Positions 43,960 through 55,271 of a stretch of 64,000 nt of DNA are shown here, one piece after another. The first letter of the stretch is position 1. Each line of letters begins with the position of its first letter. Origin of the DNA: Rusavskia elegans (Eukaryota; Ascomycota; Lecanoromycetes; Teloschistales; Teloschistaceae); the NCBI GenBank assembly GCA_011316305.1, contig SAUG01000033.1:1-64000 (forward strand), in the 5' to 3' direction. The notes under the pieces were generated by a model. That model was not told the DNA's origin and searched no databases. It was given only the letters and a program-made list of their open reading frames with translations. The position numbers and the translations under genes were made by a program.

Positions 43960-45514
43960 ATGACGGGCCCAGCAACGCCAACCACACAAGAAGGTCCCTC
44001 AGAAGCCCCACCCCATCTCCCCGAAGGCTGGTAAGCACCCCTGCACCTTTACTCTCTTATTCATTCCCATCTTCTGACATTCACTCCTTGCCTACTTCTA
44101 GGCTCGCTCAGTGGGAAGGCCAATCTCGCAAATACTACTACGTCCAACGAGCTACCGGGCATTCCCAGTGGGACATCCCGACCCAACCAGCCCTCTCCGT
44201 TCCAACCCCAGATCCCACTCCTCAACCTACCGGTGACCCATTTCAAAAGCCCCCCATGTCGGCAGATCGGTCTCCCAAAGAGGGAGGGGACAACTACCAA
44301 GGTGCTGACCGAGGCTTTCTCTCGGTGAGCCTTTGTTATGCTTGGCTTCCCCGTCACCATCACTGACCATCTCGCTCCAGGATCTCACCTCTGGCAAGCA
44401 AAGCAAGCCTCACAACCAAGGCGGTCTAGCCGGTCTGGCAGGCTCGTTACTTGGTGGACAAAGCTCTCATGGAGGCGGCGGCCATGGCGGCGGAGGTGTA
44501 GGTGGACTTGCAGGCCAACTCGTTGGAGGAATTCTCGGTGGCGGAAAGCCGCACAACCAGCAACAACCACAATCATCACAGCACTCCAGTGGATCGGCGG
44601 GATATAGTGGTCAATCTGGAGGTCATCAGCAGGGAGGTCTAGGGGCTGGTTTGGGTTCCTTCTTCGGCGGCCATCACGGCTCGTCCGTACGGCTTAATCC
44701 ACCCTTTTACTCTTGAGGCGTCTACTAATGGCAATTACAGAATCAGCATCAGAACTTTGGATACACCAGCGGCGGTGCCAACTCCAGCGGCGGCGGCTAT
44801 TCCGGTCAAGCCCCTCCAGCGTCGTACCAACCTTCATCCCAGCAGTCATCCAGCCAATATGGATCTTCTAGCGGTCAATACGGTTCGACTCAATCGACGC
44901 AGCAACAAGGCTCAGGCGCGTACCCTAATCACAATGCTTCCCATTACGGTCAGCAGAACCAAGGTCAATCACAATACTCTCAAAACCCAGACTATTCCCA
45001 GCATCAACAACCATACCCCGGAGCGCAATCCGGCTCCTACGGCCAACCCTCCCAACAAAGTTACGACCCTCACAACCCATCCTTCGCCCCTCCTCCAGCG
45101 GCCGGGAATTATGGTCCCTCGAATCCTTCCACCCCAGGTTACGGTCAACAAACCCCCTCCTACCCACCTCAACCCCAGAACCCAGACTACCACGCCTATT
45201 CCGGCCAACAATACCCTCCCACCTCCCAGGGTACATCTCCGTACCCTCAGCATCAGCAACAACCCAGCAGTGCGTACGGCGGCTACGGTCAGCCTTCGCA
45301 GCAACATGGGGCCACAGGGCAATATCCCGGCGCGCCATCTGGTGCAGGCTATCCAGGACAATCAGCGTACGGGGGCGCGTCTGGTGGGCAAGCTTATGAC
45401 CATCAGGGCAGTCACGGGTATGGGCAGCAGAGCGGTGCTTATAGCTCGCAACAGCCACAGGGAGGTGGATATGGCGGGTCGGGAGCACCGCCGGTGCCTG
45501 GATGGCGCGCATAG
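43960..45514 (+). CDS. WW-domain protein with Gly/Gln/Tyr-rich tail
   Basis: Four exons (43960-44030, 44102-44324, 44381-44686, 44741-45514; introns of 71, 56 and 54 nt) give 457 aa. A single WW domain spans the first splice site: LPEGW joined to LAQWEGQSRKYYYVQRATGH and SQWDIP (about 20-53), with both signature Trp, the central aromatic YYYV and the closing Pro. WW domains bind proline-rich ligands. Next are two glycine-zipper-like repeats (GGLAGLAGSLLGGQ and GGLAGQLVGGILGGGK) separated by a HGGGGHGGGG stretch. Residues 205-457 are low complexity (Gln, Ser, Tyr, Gly, Pro) and prion-like in composition. The protein likely forms assemblies or scaffolds; no catalytic part is present. Confidence 0.85.
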
Positions 45515-46057
45515 AATCACGGCAATGCAAGTTTGATTCGGCTGTCTCCGTAATTTGTGAGATGGGCACCTTGTATTTCTTGAACAATCATACTGATCGC
45601 GTATCTGCCATAGTAAAGATACGACACAGGCGTAAAATTGCTAGCATGACCTCGATTTTGGGAGGATGTGAATGGGTCTGGAGAAATATGGTTACTTTGG
45701 AGATGGATCTATGCTACCGAGCCATATATCGAAATGCATCTAGGAAGGGACATTCCAGACTATTGGGGTGAGTGGATGATCTGTGGATGATCTGACCATC
45801 TTATCATATTACCAAAGAATGAAACGAAGAAGGAAATGCAAAGCTTTGCAAGTTCTCAGTCACCTGTTCCGTGGAAGAAATGGGATCAACAGGAAATTCT
45901 AGCCCCTGAAAACTCAGGACGATAAAGATGTCCCCCGTCAGATATCCTATCAAGAAACACCTACATATGCCCCATTGTTGCACAACCATTAACAATATCT
46001 CCAGCCCAACCCACCATCAGCACCTATCCCTTTCACTACTGGGGTCTTCGATACAGT
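45515..46057. other. Intergenic, no gene seen
   Basis: 3' flank of the WW gene up to MITE copy 3. Nothing recognised. Confidence 0.5.
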
Positions 46058-46230
46058 CAGGGGCTCGGCGAGCAGAAAATCCGAACACTAAGCCTACCAT
46101 CTCATGCAATCAGTTGTTGTAGTACATTCAATGTAGCTGGCAGTCGAGGCATCTAATACCCACTTCCGTTAAGTCGAAGGGATGGATACTAAGAATGTCC
46201 GAACGATTCTGCTCACCGCGAGAAAGGGGT
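46058..46230 (+). mobile_element. MITE copy 3 (diverged)
   Basis: About 170 bp. The left end reads GGGGCTCGGCGAGCAGAAAA then TCCGAACACT, and the right end ATGTCCGAACGATTCTGCTC then ACCGCGAG, again inverted copies of each other. The interior keeps GGCAGTCGAGG and AAGTCGAAGG from the family core but has an insertion and substitutions. It is longer than copies 1 and 2 and noncoding. Confidence 0.7.
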
Positions 46231-47189
46231 TCAGACTCTCGCGAAGACCCAATTCAGCAGCCCAAATAATCGCCACTGATCCTTACAATACCCGCAACGC
46301 TAATAATCTCTCAGGCTACAGTTCCTGCGAAGTGAGTACTCACGGTAATCGTGGCTGGGGGACGGTAGGTCAATTCAATGGGCTCGTTTAAAACATCATG
46401 GGTGCCGACAACGTGCAGGCCTTTTGCACCCACATAGATAGATCAATTTTTCCGCCTGTGTATGTAGATTCTTAGTACTCACGAACATTATTCCTGCACC
46501 TACACCCACACAGCAGAGCGCCCCAGGAAATAACATTCATCTTGGGGTTACGGAGATTAGACTGTAAATGGGGTACTGTTGGGGATGGGGGGATGACTGA
46601 GTACGGCTGTGAATTAAGGTAACGATGAAGAGATCTCCGATTGTAAGCTGATGAAAGATGTAAATGTGGATTTTTGCCTTGATACGACCTGAGAGCTTGT
46701 ATAAGGCAGTCCCATTTTCATTTCTGATGAAAAATCACGTGAATTTCCCTCAGTTCTTTATTTTTGAAAGTCGCCGACCTTTCCTCGTAAAGCATACCGC
46801 GCTGACGACGAACCTCCTGCATCCACTACCGGCCTGTAAAAATTCCTCGAAGAGAAGAAAGCTACCTCCTTCCGGACTCTCTCGGACTATATCCTCGTCG
46901 ATATATACCCGTCAGCGACAACGAAGACTACGAGATTTTCGACGCTGGAAAGAAGTGGAAGTGGAAGAGGAAGACTACGGAAACAGGTCAGGTAAGGGTG
47001 AATAAACGCACGCCGACGGCTGTACCAACGCAGAAAGAGGAGGAGCAGAAGAACAGAGCGGGTGTACCGTCGAGTTAATTTGAATTTTAAGAACTTGTTC
47101 TCCTCCTACGTTAGTAATGGCTTCCCATCATCATAATTCGATGCTGTCTGTGCTTTAGGCTGTCTTACTTGCCAAAGAAATGTACATCT
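46231..47189. other. Intergenic, no gene seen
   Basis: AT-rich in part, with no coding frame that I trust (46664-47005 is unsupported). 3' end of the nuclease-like gene lies at its right edge. Confidence 0.5.
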
Positions 47190-48665
47190 TCACGCCGCTG
47201 TATCCTTCCGTTCATCATAGCCGAGCACAGTCCTCGTCCACCACGTGCGATAGTCGCCCGAAACCCACTGTGCAAGTCGATCTATCGAGGCTATAATCTG
47301 GTAGATACCCAATACGTTATCTGTGGATCCAAGCTTGATCCCACGATGTAGAATTATCAGGTTCTCTTCAGACTTCATCTCAGCGATGATCAATCTCCAT
47401 TCATGACCCTGGGTTTGAAGTAGGGGGAGAATCGGTAGGTCAACTTCCTGGCCACTCGATCCCAAAAGGACCTTCAAATTGTTGTAGTGAGCTGTCACCC
47501 AAGTTTCCAATTGCACCAGTGCTTCATCCTCACTGCCGCCTGCTCGTTTGACTTCCATACTGATGGCAATAGGTGTCCTGCAAAGATGAGGTGCGTCGGT
47601 CTGGTTGATGGTATGATAAGCTTGCGATTTGGATACTTCAACAATTTCCTTCCATAAAGTTGACCTCGTCTGAGGTTGGATGACGACGCCAAAATCAACC
47701 ATCTTGGATTTGACAGACGCGCCTTGCACCTTCGGAAGGAGATCTTTGTCATAGACCCTTGCCGTAGTCAGGTCCTTATACCAAACCTCTTGTGACTTCC
47801 AATGACCACGTAGTGCTGTTTGTAGGATAGGAGCATGGACTGTCATGTTCCAGCTCGACTCGGGAGAGTCCTCGTCGAAGGATTCCTGCGCTGCGTCGCG
47901 AATGAAGAGGACTGTCTTCCACACTTCCTTGTGATTGAGGCCGTGCAATGTCTCAGCAGGTTCCGGCTGCTCGCTATAGTACATCTCGTCATCGAACTCT
48001 AGCTCACCTCGCGCATCGTTGTGGATAGAAAGTGGTAGGAGTCCTCGTTGCGTTTGGAGCCGGCGAAGGTCGTGACACAAGATTTGTACCTCTTTTGAGA
48101 GCTTTGAGAGCTCGAAGCCCTTGGAGCCGATGGTCACAGGTATTACGCCTACGTCAGCGAGCATCAATGTCTGGCGAGCTTTGCGCGGTGATGCCGATCG
48201 TTTGCGATTGGTGGAGGTTGTCTCTGCATTCGAGGTAGATCTATCGTGCGAGCTGCTCTCTTCCGCATCGACTTCCCGCGCATCAAGCTTAGGCAAGCTC
48301 TTCAGTGACAATGTCTTGGGTCTAGGAGTCTGGTCGTTCTCCGGATCGTTGTCTTCAAAAACGGCTTCATCGGGTGTCTGTCTGCTGCGCGATCGCAGAG
48401 GGAAGGGACTGCGCACTACACCCACATCCCTCTTCTTTTTCTTATCGGGCGATGCCCGCTGATGCTTCTTTGGGGGGTCCATGGACACTGAGTTAAGCTC
48501 GATCTCCAGTAGATAACAGCGTTCCGTGGAGTCGATGTGTTGATGTCGTGACAACCGCTTGCGATCGCTGCCCAGAGATGGCTCGTAGTCCGCTGGATCC
48601 TCAGGCTGCTTTGCAAGCCAAGACTCAACGCTGCCTGATTGACTGCAGATATCGAAGGCGGGCAT
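47190..48665 (-). CDS. PD-(D/E)XK nuclease-like fungal protein
   Basis: Intact frame of 491 aa from the ATG at 48665. Residues 60-170 are basic, Ser/Arg-rich and probably disordered, with likely nuclear localisation stretches (PKKHQR, DKKKKRD). The C-terminal half matches the fungal PD-(D/E)XK nuclease-like domain: KSKMVDFGVVIQP supplies the Asp, PIAISMEVKRAGG supplies the E-x-K pair about 47 residues later, and EDEALVQLETWVTAHYNNL is the following helix with its Gln. D...ExK is the metal-binding core of this superfamily, so DNA cleavage is possible; most fungal members are uncharacterised. The gene diverges from the PGAP4-like gene, with starts about 400 bp apart. A missing short 5' exon cannot be excluded. 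Confidence 0.78.
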   Translation of the reverse strand: MPAFDICSQSGSVESWLAKQPEDPADYEPSLGSDRKRLSRHQHIDSTERCYLLEIELNSVSMDPPKKHQRASPDKKKKRDVGVVRSPFPLRSRSRQTPDEAVFEDNDPENDQTPRPKTLSLKSLPKLDAREVDAEESSSHDRSTSNAETTSTNRKRSASPRKARQTLMLADVGVIPVTIGSKGFELSKLSKEVQILCHDLRRLQTQRGLLPLSIHNDARGELEFDDEMYYSEQPEPAETLHGLNHKEVWKTVLFIRDAAQESFDEDSPESSWNMTVHAPILQTALRGHWKSQEVWYKDLTTARVYDKDLLPKVQGASVKSKMVDFGVVIQPQTRSTLWKEIVEVSKSQAYHTINQTDAPHLCRTPIAISMEVKRAGGSEDEALVQLETWVTAHYNNLKVLLGSSGQEVDLPILPLLQTQGHEWRLIIAEMKSEENLIILHRGIKLGSTDNVLGIYQIIASIDRLAQWVSGDYRTWWTRTVLGYDERKDTAA

Positions 48666-49062
48666 CTTCTTCAACGAGAGTCTGCAAATACAGGGGGATC
48701 ATCATTGTCCTGAGTCATGTGTCGTATATGACAGTCCAGGGCAACTTTGACTGTCGCAAGGGACTTCTGCGGTGACGAGGCATCATTTGGGTCTGTTGCG
48801 CGCTTTGTTTAGAGTCATCCCTGTGTCCTAGCAACACGAATACGAGAACGAGGCTTCGTCTTGGCAATCCTTTCCCAAGCGCGCGCCTCGACAGCGCGCT
48901 AAATCCCGACATTCCGAATTACCCGTCAACAGTTGCTTGGCTTTGATGTCTTGCCTTGCTTCAACACAATATGAAGGCTGTCCAGCGTCATTATCATGCG
49001 CGGGGAACGACTTGATCATGCTACGCACGGCTTATACCAATCTCCATCTATTTCCACATCGC
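48666..49062. promoter_or_regulatory. Shared divergent promoter region
   Basis: About 400 bp between the two divergent starts. In-frame ATGs at 48946 and 49018 could extend the glycosyltransferase, but neither adds a better signal anchor. No distinct element recognised. Confidence 0.4.
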
Positions 49063-50319
49063 ATGCGCAGTGAAACGCCAATCTACATGCACCGACTATT
49101 GACCACGGTAGCTGGCAGGACCCTTCTCAGCTTTCTTCTTCTCTACCTGCTGCTTATACAGCTCTGCAGACATGCCTTCTACCGCGATCCCACCTCTGCC
49201 TTCTTCGACCCATCAAGAGCCTACGAGCATGTCTATTCAGTGCAGCGTCAGCGACAGGCCAACGATTTTATCCAGGCTGCCAACAGCTCGGTCAAGAAGA
49301 ACCCACTCAGTGGCCCTCAGACCACTATGTGCCTCGGCATAGCAACGGTGGAACGGCCTGATGAACAATACGTCCGGCCCGCATTAGGCTCTCTTCTGGA
49401 AGGTTTGGCGGAAGATGAACGCAAGCACATCCATACTGTCGTCTTGATCGGTCATACTGACCCTCAACAACATCCAATTTATCATGAGACCTGGCTCGAG
49501 AATACTTCCGACAAAGTTCTCACCTACGACACTTCCAATACAACACAGTTCGACCTGCTGGTGAAGTGGGAAAGAGACAAGGATTACCGGAGGAAAGCAA
49601 TCTATGATTACATTTACCTCCTCGAGACCTGCATCCAGTCCGGAGCCGCCTGGATCACGATGGTCGAGGACGATACAGTTGCTGTGAAAGGATGGTATCC
49701 GCGGGCCATGGCTGCCCTTGACGTGGCTGACTCGAAGAGCACCGACTGGTTGTACCTCCGCCTCTTCTTCACCGAGAAGTTCTTCGGGTGGAACAGCGAA
49801 TTTTGGCCGACGTACCTGCTTTGCTCTGTTTTCATCGTCGCTGCCGTTGCCGTACTACTCCTAGCCCTCCGTCGCCTCCGGTATCATACACTCATCTCGG
49901 ACTGGGTAATCCTTACCGCATGCTTTGTCTACACACCCGCGTTCATCTTGCTCTACTTCATGGCCGGAAAACTCTCAATGCGTCCTCTACCCCCGGGCGT
50001 GCATGAGATGCCGAACTATGGCTGCTGCGCCCAAGGCATGATCTTTCCTTCGCCTGTCGCTGCAAGAGTGGTCGACAAACTGAGACAAAAAGAGGTAGGG
50101 TTTGTCGACATGATTTTGGAGGCGTGGGCGAATGAAGAGAAGCTCACGCGGTTCGCCGTGGTTCCGAGTCTACTCCAGCACGTTGGCGGTCACAGCTCCA
50201 AGGGCGATGATTTCGCTCCCGCCCAACCCATGTCTGTCGCGGAAACGATTTTCAACTTTGGCTTCGAGCTCTATGAACAGCGGGGAGAGCACGTTATTCA
50301 TCCTACAATCAAGGGTTGA
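49063..50319 (+). CDS. PGAP4-like GPI glycosyltransferase
   Basis: 418 aa from the ATG at 49063, chosen because it puts the first membrane helix (RTLLSFLLLYLLLIQLC) near the N-terminus as a signal anchor; earlier ATGs exist. The lumenal part has MCLGIATVERP, the Rossmann-like strand HTVVLIGHTDP, and AAWITMVEDDTVAVKGWYPR, whose EDD is the metal and sugar-nucleotide site of a GT-A fold. Unusually, two adjacent membrane helices (FWPTYLLCSVFIVAAVAVLL and DWVILTACFVYTPAFILLYF) interrupt the catalytic domain, which then resumes with YGCCAQGMIFP and the DMILEAWANE helix. That layout is the hallmark of PGAP4 (TMEM246), a Golgi enzyme that adds a GalNAc side chain to GPI mannose; the fungal sugar donor is unknown. 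Confidence 0.82.
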   Translation: MRSETPIYMHRLLTTVAGRTLLSFLLLYLLLIQLCRHAFYRDPTSAFFDPSRAYEHVYSVQRQRQANDFIQAANSSVKKNPLSGPQTTMCLGIATVERPDEQYVRPALGSLLEGLAEDERKHIHTVVLIGHTDPQQHPIYHETWLENTSDKVLTYDTSNTTQFDLLVKWERDKDYRRKAIYDYIYLLETCIQSGAAWITMVEDDTVAVKGWYPRAMAALDVADSKSTDWLYLRLFFTEKFFGWNSEFWPTYLLCSVFIVAAVAVLLLALRRLRYHTLISDWVILTACFVYTPAFILLYFMAGKLSMRPLPPGVHEMPNYGCCAQGMIFPSPVAARVVDKLRQKEVGFVDMILEAWANEEKLTRFAVVPSLLQHVGGHSSKGDDFAPAQPMSVAETIFNFGFELYEQRGEHVIHPTIKG

Positions 50320-51957
50320 GAGTTTCTCGCTTATGTTCTTCTGGATATTCGATCGCTCAGTAGATCTGCGATTGCATCTTCGAATGTGGTGACTTCGCCT
50401 GGTCTATGTATAGTTCACGGCGGAGGGGTGATCCCTCGGACTCAACTGGCACAAGGATACATTTGGCATTTCCATCAAAGCTGGGTGGGCCTCCCGTCAT
50501 AGATATTCTCGAACACCGAGCAATCGAATGATCAACCCAACGAGTTATAACGACGCATGCCGAATTCCAACCTGTGCCAGAATCCACGTCCCCAGTGGCA
50601 GAATGGTACTTCATAGCAAACCCGGTCTACATCATCCGATGACCGCCATCCCATTAATTCAACCTCCGGTACATGCCCCGCCCGAACCAGGTGAAAACCC
50701 AATACTAAAAGAATCCCAGATCATCCACAAGGTTCCTACCTGTGCTCTGTAGCTTACATAGCGCATTGCACTGTACATCCCCAGTCAATTTATCATCGTC
50801 AAACTCATATAGACGCCACAGCCGAATTCAAGGCCCTACAGCATTCTACATGGCAAGAAATGCATGATCCTGTGTAAGAATCTCAATTAGCTAGGGAAAG
50901 CTTGATTTTGAAGACAATATCGTTCAATTCCTGCCGATGAGAACAGCATTATGCCTCCTTTCAAACAATCTCCGTCTTTTGACTTCCCCCATATGGCGAG
51001 CTCGTGGAATGCAAACCACAGACACTGAGAAGAGTGCTGTCAGCTTGCGACGTGAACATGACCAGTATTGGTGCCTGAGTACGTCGATTGACTTGGCTGC
51101 AACAGCGAAGTATTGACAAGGCTGCTCTCAACAAGGCCTCCACATTGGCCTATCATTGGGTCGGTGTCAAGATACTCACCCTCGCATAGAAAGCAAAAGG
51201 CATCTCAGCTGCAGTATACCCTAGTTGAGGATGACGAGTTGAAATGACGATTCAGATTGCGGTGGTATGTCGATGAGTACGATTGGAGTTGAGTTACCGA
51301 GTCTGGAACAAGCTGTAAACCATACGGCGCGAGCATTGATTTCTCTGGGAGATCATGGCGGGACTGCATCTGCCATCTCTTCCAACCTAAGGCAGCCAAT
51401 CACACCTGCATGTACTGACTGATCCACAGCCTTGTCTTTTTAGAGAAGTGGAATCAGATTAGGACGCTGCTTACCAATCGTGAATGGCCCCAACACACCA
51501 AGTCGGTCACTTTGTCAGTTGCATCTGCTCTTCAAGCTGTCAGCTGCATCTGCATTTCAGGCATTGGTATCATAAATCGAAGCTAGAGTCGGCCCAGTTC
51601 GACCAAGGATCATCTGTCGCACACAATTCGACAGGCTTAATTCCAGGGGCAGGCCAGATCCCATCATGTACCGACATGTTATACCATCCATGGGGATTAG
51701 ATACACCGTCGTTTCCAGAAGCAGCCTTTGTGCATGCACTACTCATTGGAAAATTTCGATGAGTATCCAACAGCCGGCATTTACGCGCTGTCCAACCGTA
51801 TAGCCTTACCATCGAGTCCACGAACAGCATAGAAATTCGGGCTGCAGAGCCCTACGCGGAGACCTTCTCTTAAAGAACTAGAAAGCTTGAGTCTGCACTG
51901 TCCAAGCTGTTTCCACCCACACATCTTCGACTCCTGGACTGCTTCCCTACCCATCAT
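50320..51957. other. Intergenic, possible old fragment on minus strand
   Basis: Mostly unreadable. On the minus strand at about 51570-51900 two pieces look protein-like (VGLCSPNFYAVRGLDG before a GTAAGG, and then NPHGWYNMSVHDGIWPAPGI and ELCATDDPWSNWADSS). They could be two exons or debris of a gene whose 5' part is now occupied by the gene at 51958. Unrecognised. Confidence 0.3.
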
Positions 51958-53372
51958 ATGGCGCGTGTATCTTGGCTTGCCCTGCTGGGCGCCTGGATTC
52001 TGCCGTTGATGCTCAGCAGCGTTGACCTCGTCTCCGACCTTTGCCGCCATGTCTATTTCTCCTTGATAAGATGGTTGGAGGCGGGCTCGAAGTTTACACC
52101 TACGTGGGGTACTCAGTCTGACGGGTTTTCTGCTTTACCTGTTTGTTGGGCTTCTCGCCATCATTTTCCCAAACCATGGCTTTCGTATCGAGTGTCATTG
52201 TTTTCTTAGTTCTCGGTCTCAAAGTTGTTTACGATTTCCGCCAGCGTCAGGCCTCGAATGCCAAATACGATCGGAATCTTGCAAACGGAACTCTGTTGGT
52301 CATGATCTCTCTTGTTGTGCTGACCGCCCTCTTCGACAAACGATGGTACGTACAGCTCAATAACATGGTGGTGGAGGTAACACAAGATATTATAGTAGGT
52401 ACTATGCTTAACATCTCTACTGGCAGCCCCTAACGGTAGGCAAAGCCAAATCCACGTTTTCCCGCCGTGTCACTATCACGAGATATGCTTGCGACGTACC
52501 AGGCTCAACTCGTCCCCGAACCGCTGAAATGCTTACTCAACAAGTTGGATGATGAGGCACCCATGTGCCATAGCTTGAATCGGTCCGAGCTACTCACAGC
52601 CTACAGTTGCAATTGCAACAATAGCTGGGTATCCGGGGTTCAGCAAAGATTTGAAGCACCTGGTTCGGAGCAAGGCAGTTACTATGTCCCATCCCGTCCG
52701 GCGAACTATGTTATCTCAGCGGGTGCAAACCTCTACATGACCCTGCAGGCATTTTTCAATTGTCAGTTTGTACTACCTCCATAGAATAGCCGCTTATTCA
52801 TCGCCAGTCAATACAACGAACTCAATGGATGGCCGGTGCCCAGCCCGGTTCTCTGGCTTATGGTGTATGACCCAGATCTCTCTTTTGAAGAAGCAAATAC
52901 GAATGGATACGGGGAGGTCAACCTTTTCAATGCCAATGGAATCACTACGATCAACATGGGCTTGAACTACTTCAAGCCGGCCAATGGCACTGCGTACTAT
53001 AATTACGGCAAGTGATTGAATATCCTTCACTGACGTGATGCATACTTTCGAGCATGATCGCTGGTCATCTCATACACGACAGGTGTCAGGATCTCCACTG
53101 CGGACAATCTCAATCTAGTATGCGACGTCACCAAGAACGCGACGCAACTATGTTACGCGAGCTTGATTATCCAGATCCCGAGGTTCGACCGCACTGTCCT
53201 GACAGAGAAGATGAGCATGCAGTGGCCAGTGAGTCGGAACCCTGTTGTGAATATTTCAATCTTTGACAATCTAATCGAGGACCAGGACGTCTTGGCGGAA
53301 GTTGGCGCGTACTTCGCTCTGGTTCAAGTCTTAAGCTGGATTGTTTCGGGACAGGTTCTAGCTACCTATTAA
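51958..53372 (+). CDS. Unknown membrane glycoprotein, five exons
   Basis: Exons 51958-52108, 52210-52349, 52440-52765, 52808-53011 and 53090-53372 join in phase to 367 aa; introns are 101, 90, 42 and 78 nt, with good acceptors (TTTTCTTAG; branch CCCTAAC). Helix 1 (SWLALLGAWILPLMLSSV) and helix 2 (GTLLVMISLVVLTALF) flank a short basic loop (YDFRQRQ). A Cys- and Asn-rich ectodomain of about 230 residues follows, with possible N-glycosylation sites (NRS, NNS, NGT, NAT), an aromatic block (NELNGWPVPSPVLWLMVYDP) and CDVTKNATQLCY. The end is hydrophobic (YFALVQVLSWIVSGQVL). I recognise no family. The 42-nt intron is short and least certain. More 5' exons are possible. Confidence 0.6.
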
Positions 53373-55271
53373 CTTCGCACACATTTGTCGCCCAGAACCT
53401 TTGACTCGTGGTTTCAAGGTTGACTTGTTGACAATAACGTTTGGACGAACGATCATCACAAGATGTCATTCCTCATACACCTTCCCATCTCAAGAAGCCA
53501 TCCAGAACCAAACCCAATACAGAAAAATCCATCCCGAGCACGAAACATCATCCAGCAGCCCTCACAACCAATCCGTACCCTAAGAATGGTCAGCAAAACC
53601 AACAAACCACAACCTTATCCACTTTCGAAAACCACTCAAGTCCTCCCACTATACTTACACTATCCAAATCCCCACGACTCCCACCGCACCCGCCACACAA
53701 ATCTCCTTGTCCACTGCGTCTAGGAAATACTATATCCATTCCCCTCCGTAGGCTACAACCCCGTCCAAGGCTGTATCAACAGCCCCAGCAAGTAACAAAA
53801 GTCTCGGCGAAAAGATTTCACGGTTCTCAAAGAGGAATGATCTACTACAACTGAATAGCTACCGCGACTAGGGTCCAAGCGAATTGGTAGAGCAATTATA
53901 ATCACAGCGAAATAGCGTTAGACACTTGCAACCCACTGAAGCTAACAGTACGAAAGATTTTTCTTCTTCAAGGCTGCTTGCGTGTTGACGCAATAGTCAC
54001 AAGTGTACATAGCCTATCACTCCCTTCGTAGACGATATCAAAAGTAAAAACCTAATTATTCATAGAGAACCTATAACATCTTACCTCTATTACACGAGCT
54101 ATATATAAATCTGAATCCATCTTTCCTAAAATTGGATATCATCCTCTCCCCAACCAGTAAGTACCCCATCAAATTCCCGCTATATCTCTCTCACCCAACT
54201 GCCTACCCAAATCCTCAACCCAGCAACTACACCATACCACACCACACCCACCCCCCCTCTCAACACTACCCACAACCCAAACGCACAACAAACCCTCCCT
54301 ATCCAAACGACCCCGACATCTGCTATCCCCTTGCTATAATCCCCAGCACTTCCCTACCATAACTATCATACCCATCAACCCATCAACCCATCAAACCATC
54401 AACAAAATGTCATCCGCGAAGTAAATACAAGATACCCTACCCTACTCTACTCCACCCTACCCCAACACTCCCCTCTCCATCCCATCCCATCCAGTGCATC
54501 CATCCGCTCTCTCTGCCCAAATTACATATTATGATCCATGGAACCTTGTGCCACTCGCGCATTACGGAGCAGATTCGAGTCAATTTTATATAGTTCTTTG
54601 GTTGGAGTCAATTGGACTGGGGTACCAGTTCTTATACCGTGTTATTCGATGCTGGTTTACCAACGCTTGATTTGCTCACCGGAACCACTGGGTTCACCGG
54701 GCACCAAAACCAAAAAACCAAAATTAACGAAATAAATAGATGCCTACCTCACATGTATTTAAAATATTCAGTTCTCTCGATTCGATCAAAGAGATATCCC
54801 GTCCCAACACCAGAACAAGAAGCCCCCCAACCCCCCCAAACCCATGAAGACCATAGAATTCCCGGCTGAGAAGCAAGATAGTAGGTGGGTAGGTGGGCAG
54901 GTAGGTAGCGAGAGAGATAAAATAGACTCCAAGTAAGCAGAAACAAAGTAAAATAACAAGCTCGCTGACATCGCCCCATCCCATCTATCCATCTCTCCCC
55001 TATGGTAACAGTTCCCAGAAAAAGAAAATATATATATGAACGAGTCAGGAGTAAGGCAGATAAGGTATATATTTATTATATCCTTACGACCTTCCTTCGG
55101 ACGTATTATCGACATCCATTAACTATATACCTTCTCTCTCCCTTTTTCCCCTCTCAAAATAACGAACCACATACCCGTCTCGCACTAAAACATACAAATA
55201 TTCTCTCCCTCCCTCCCTCCCCCTCCCTCCGTCCTTCCCCCTTCTCCTCTCCCCCTTATTATCAAAACCCC
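53373..55271. other. Long low-complexity noncoding region
   Basis: No genes. CA- and CT-rich tracts with short iterations (CCCATCAA repeats at about 54370-54410). A CT-rich block (CTCCCTCC repeats) lies at 55203-55240. Probably the distal part of an intergenic region. Confidence 0.55.

Noticed and set aside
24807..50319. GPI-anchor gene cluster (GPI19 and PGAP4-like)
   Set aside because: The two genes are 24 kb apart with many unrelated genes between, and fungal GPI genes are normally scattered.
53868..53950. tRNA-like stretch (AATTGGTAGAGC)
   Set aside because: It resembles a tRNA D arm, but no anticodon stem, T arm (GGTTCRA) or acceptor pairing follows.
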